A stretch of 64,000 nt of DNA from Cyrtodaria siliqua. Taxonomy: Eukaryota; Mollusca; Bivalvia; Adapedonta; Hiatellidae. How positions within the stretch are numbered: the stretch's first letter is position 1; each line of letters starts with the position of its first letter. Under the pieces are notes generated by a model. That model saw only the letters and a list, made by a program, of their open reading frames with translations. It did no database searches and had not been told where the DNA came from. The position numbers and the translations under genes were made by a program. The stretch covers positions 164,672-228,671 of the forward strand of contig JAWPHD010003097.1 of the NCBI GenBank assembly GCA_037043455.1, in the 5' to 3' direction. Shown piece by piece: positions 63,001-64,000 of this stretch.

Positions 63001-63330
63001 CACACCGAAGCATTGTGGTATAGTTGTTGTAGCGTCTGCCTTGCATTCGGGAGGTCGTAGGTTCGAGTCATACAAAAGACTTTAAAAATGGAGGTAGTCA
63101 CTTGTAACATTTGCATGACGAGCAAATAATGGGTAGTGCTACAACCGATTGCCAGTGTCAGAATAATGTGACTGTGAGGTCGGGGTATGTCTACTACGGC
63201 GTGGTATTCCAGTGTGGCAGCACTATAAAGAAACCATTGAGTTCGCTGCTTCAAGTAGACATATCATCACATCACACAACAACACACAGATAAAAGTCCA
63301 GACATTGTGCCTATAATCGTCGGGTAGGAC
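63001..63330 (+). mobile_element. Probable tRNA-derived SINE, third family
   Basis: The head TGTGGTATAGTTGTTGTAGC (A box like), GCCTTGCATTCGGGAGGTC (anticodon-arm like) and GTAGGTTCGAGTCA (B box) is followed by a body with GCCAGTGTCAGAATAATGTG and TTCCAGTGTGGCAGCACTAT. Boundaries and tail are uncertain and no target duplication was identified. Single copy in the window. Confidence 0.55.
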
Positions 63331-63745
63331 GCCTGTCGTAGGTGGAAGGACTATAATCCTTAGAAATACACACATACACAGTTGTCACAGACTTCACTGA
63401 TTTTAATACATTTTTCAGAAAGTGTCATTAAAGGTTCATTCTATAGAATCATTTTCAAATTTCATGTGTAAACCTCAACGTTAATACGACGGTTAGTGTT
63501 GTATTGTACGCTCCTCGTACATGTGCAGTTTTTACATGTATGTTCAGTGTTTCAGTTTAATTTTATATATTGATAAATACATTGAAGAAATCTGAATGTA
63601 TTAAACCAATAAATAAATTTTGAAAGTGACAAATACAACACGACATAGCCTGTCATGTATTTGTTGAACATATTAGAAGCAATACGCATTTTAAAATTCA
63701 AAAAATGTCATCGTGCCAGACAGTTACCTGTTTTAGTTAACGTGT

Positions 63746-63862
63746 TGCATTTGACTGGAACTTTACCATTTTATGACTCGTACATTTGACTGGCTCTTTA
63801 CCATTTTATGACTCGTACATTTGACTGGCTCTTTACCATTTTATGAGTCGTACATTTGACTT
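63746..63862 (+). repeat. 36-bp tandem repeat, three copies
   Basis: ACATTTGACTGGCTCTTTAC, CATTTTATGACTCGT, nearly perfect. Nothing recognised from here to the window end. Confidence 0.9.
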
Positions 63863-64000
63863 GGCTTGGTGATATCTGTTAAAGGAACATAGTACTGTTT
63901 AGCCAGAAAGTGTTAAAGTGTGTTTTCTCAGTTTCTTCAGCACTATTTTCATTTATTTGTTAAAGGTTTACCACCACTAATTACATGTAAGCCTCCGAGG

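Noticed and set aside
63001..63075. Functional tRNA gene
   Set aside because: A/B-box-like sequences are present but stems do not pair convincingly and a SINE body follows; same reasoning for 53697-53775.
61775..64000. A twelfth transporter exon (TM11-TM12)
   Set aside because: No acceptor followed by a phase-1 frame resembling SLC6 TM11 or TM12 could be found; presumably beyond the window.

Overview
The window looks like a nuclear genomic segment from an invertebrate animal, most plausibly a bivalve mollusc (inference). It has spliceosomal exons with GT-AG borders, kilobase-scale introns, an AT-rich background, tRNA-derived SINEs, a Tc1 transposon, a non-LTR retrotransposon fragment, many foldback/MITE elements and large satellite arrays. 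Nothing bacterial or viral (operons, ribosome binding sites, CRISPR) is present.

One host gene dominates. Eleven plus-strand coding exons from 11050 to 61774 join without a frame break into about 520 residues of an SLC6 (Na+/Cl- dependent neurotransmitter:sodium symporter) protein, best matched to the glycine-transporter branch. The window holds the start codon (an in-frame stop lies nine bases upstream), TM1 to TM10 and the disulfide-bearing second extracellular loop. The last two membrane helices and the C-terminus must lie beyond 64000. Intron 1 is 21.3 kb.

Layout. 1-4.3 kb: degenerate tandem repeats rich in AGGTCA half-sites, plus a 55-bp satellite. 4.8-6.2 kb: a foldback element interrupted by a 5'-truncated non-LTR retrotransposon. 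6.79-10.78 kb: an apparently complete Tc1-like transposon with matching terminal repeats and TA duplications, whose 337-aa transposase is split by a 2.48-kb intron-like segment full of C-rich repeats. 10.9-11.2 kb: first coding exon of the transporter. 11.2-32.4 kb: intron 1, with SINEs, foldbacks, minisatellites and a second copy of the C-rich element. 32.4-36.6 kb: exons 2-5 among MITEs and a nested SINE. 36.6-44.1 kb: intron 5, with a 145-bp tandem array and a 4.7-kb terminal-inverted-repeat element flanked by TTAA. 44.1-51.6 kb: exons 6-9, with a 1-kb TCAC array before exon 7 and tandem copies of the exon 7 end plus splice donor after it. 54.2-58.1 kb: a 3.8-kb, 46-bp minisatellite ending about 50 bp before exon 10. 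58.2-64 kb: exons 10-11, another AGGTCA-type array and SINEs.

The two standout observations are the intron-bearing Tc1 transposase, whose intron borders look like an AGGTA duplication, and the tandem multiplication of the exon 7 3' end with its splice donor inside intron 7.
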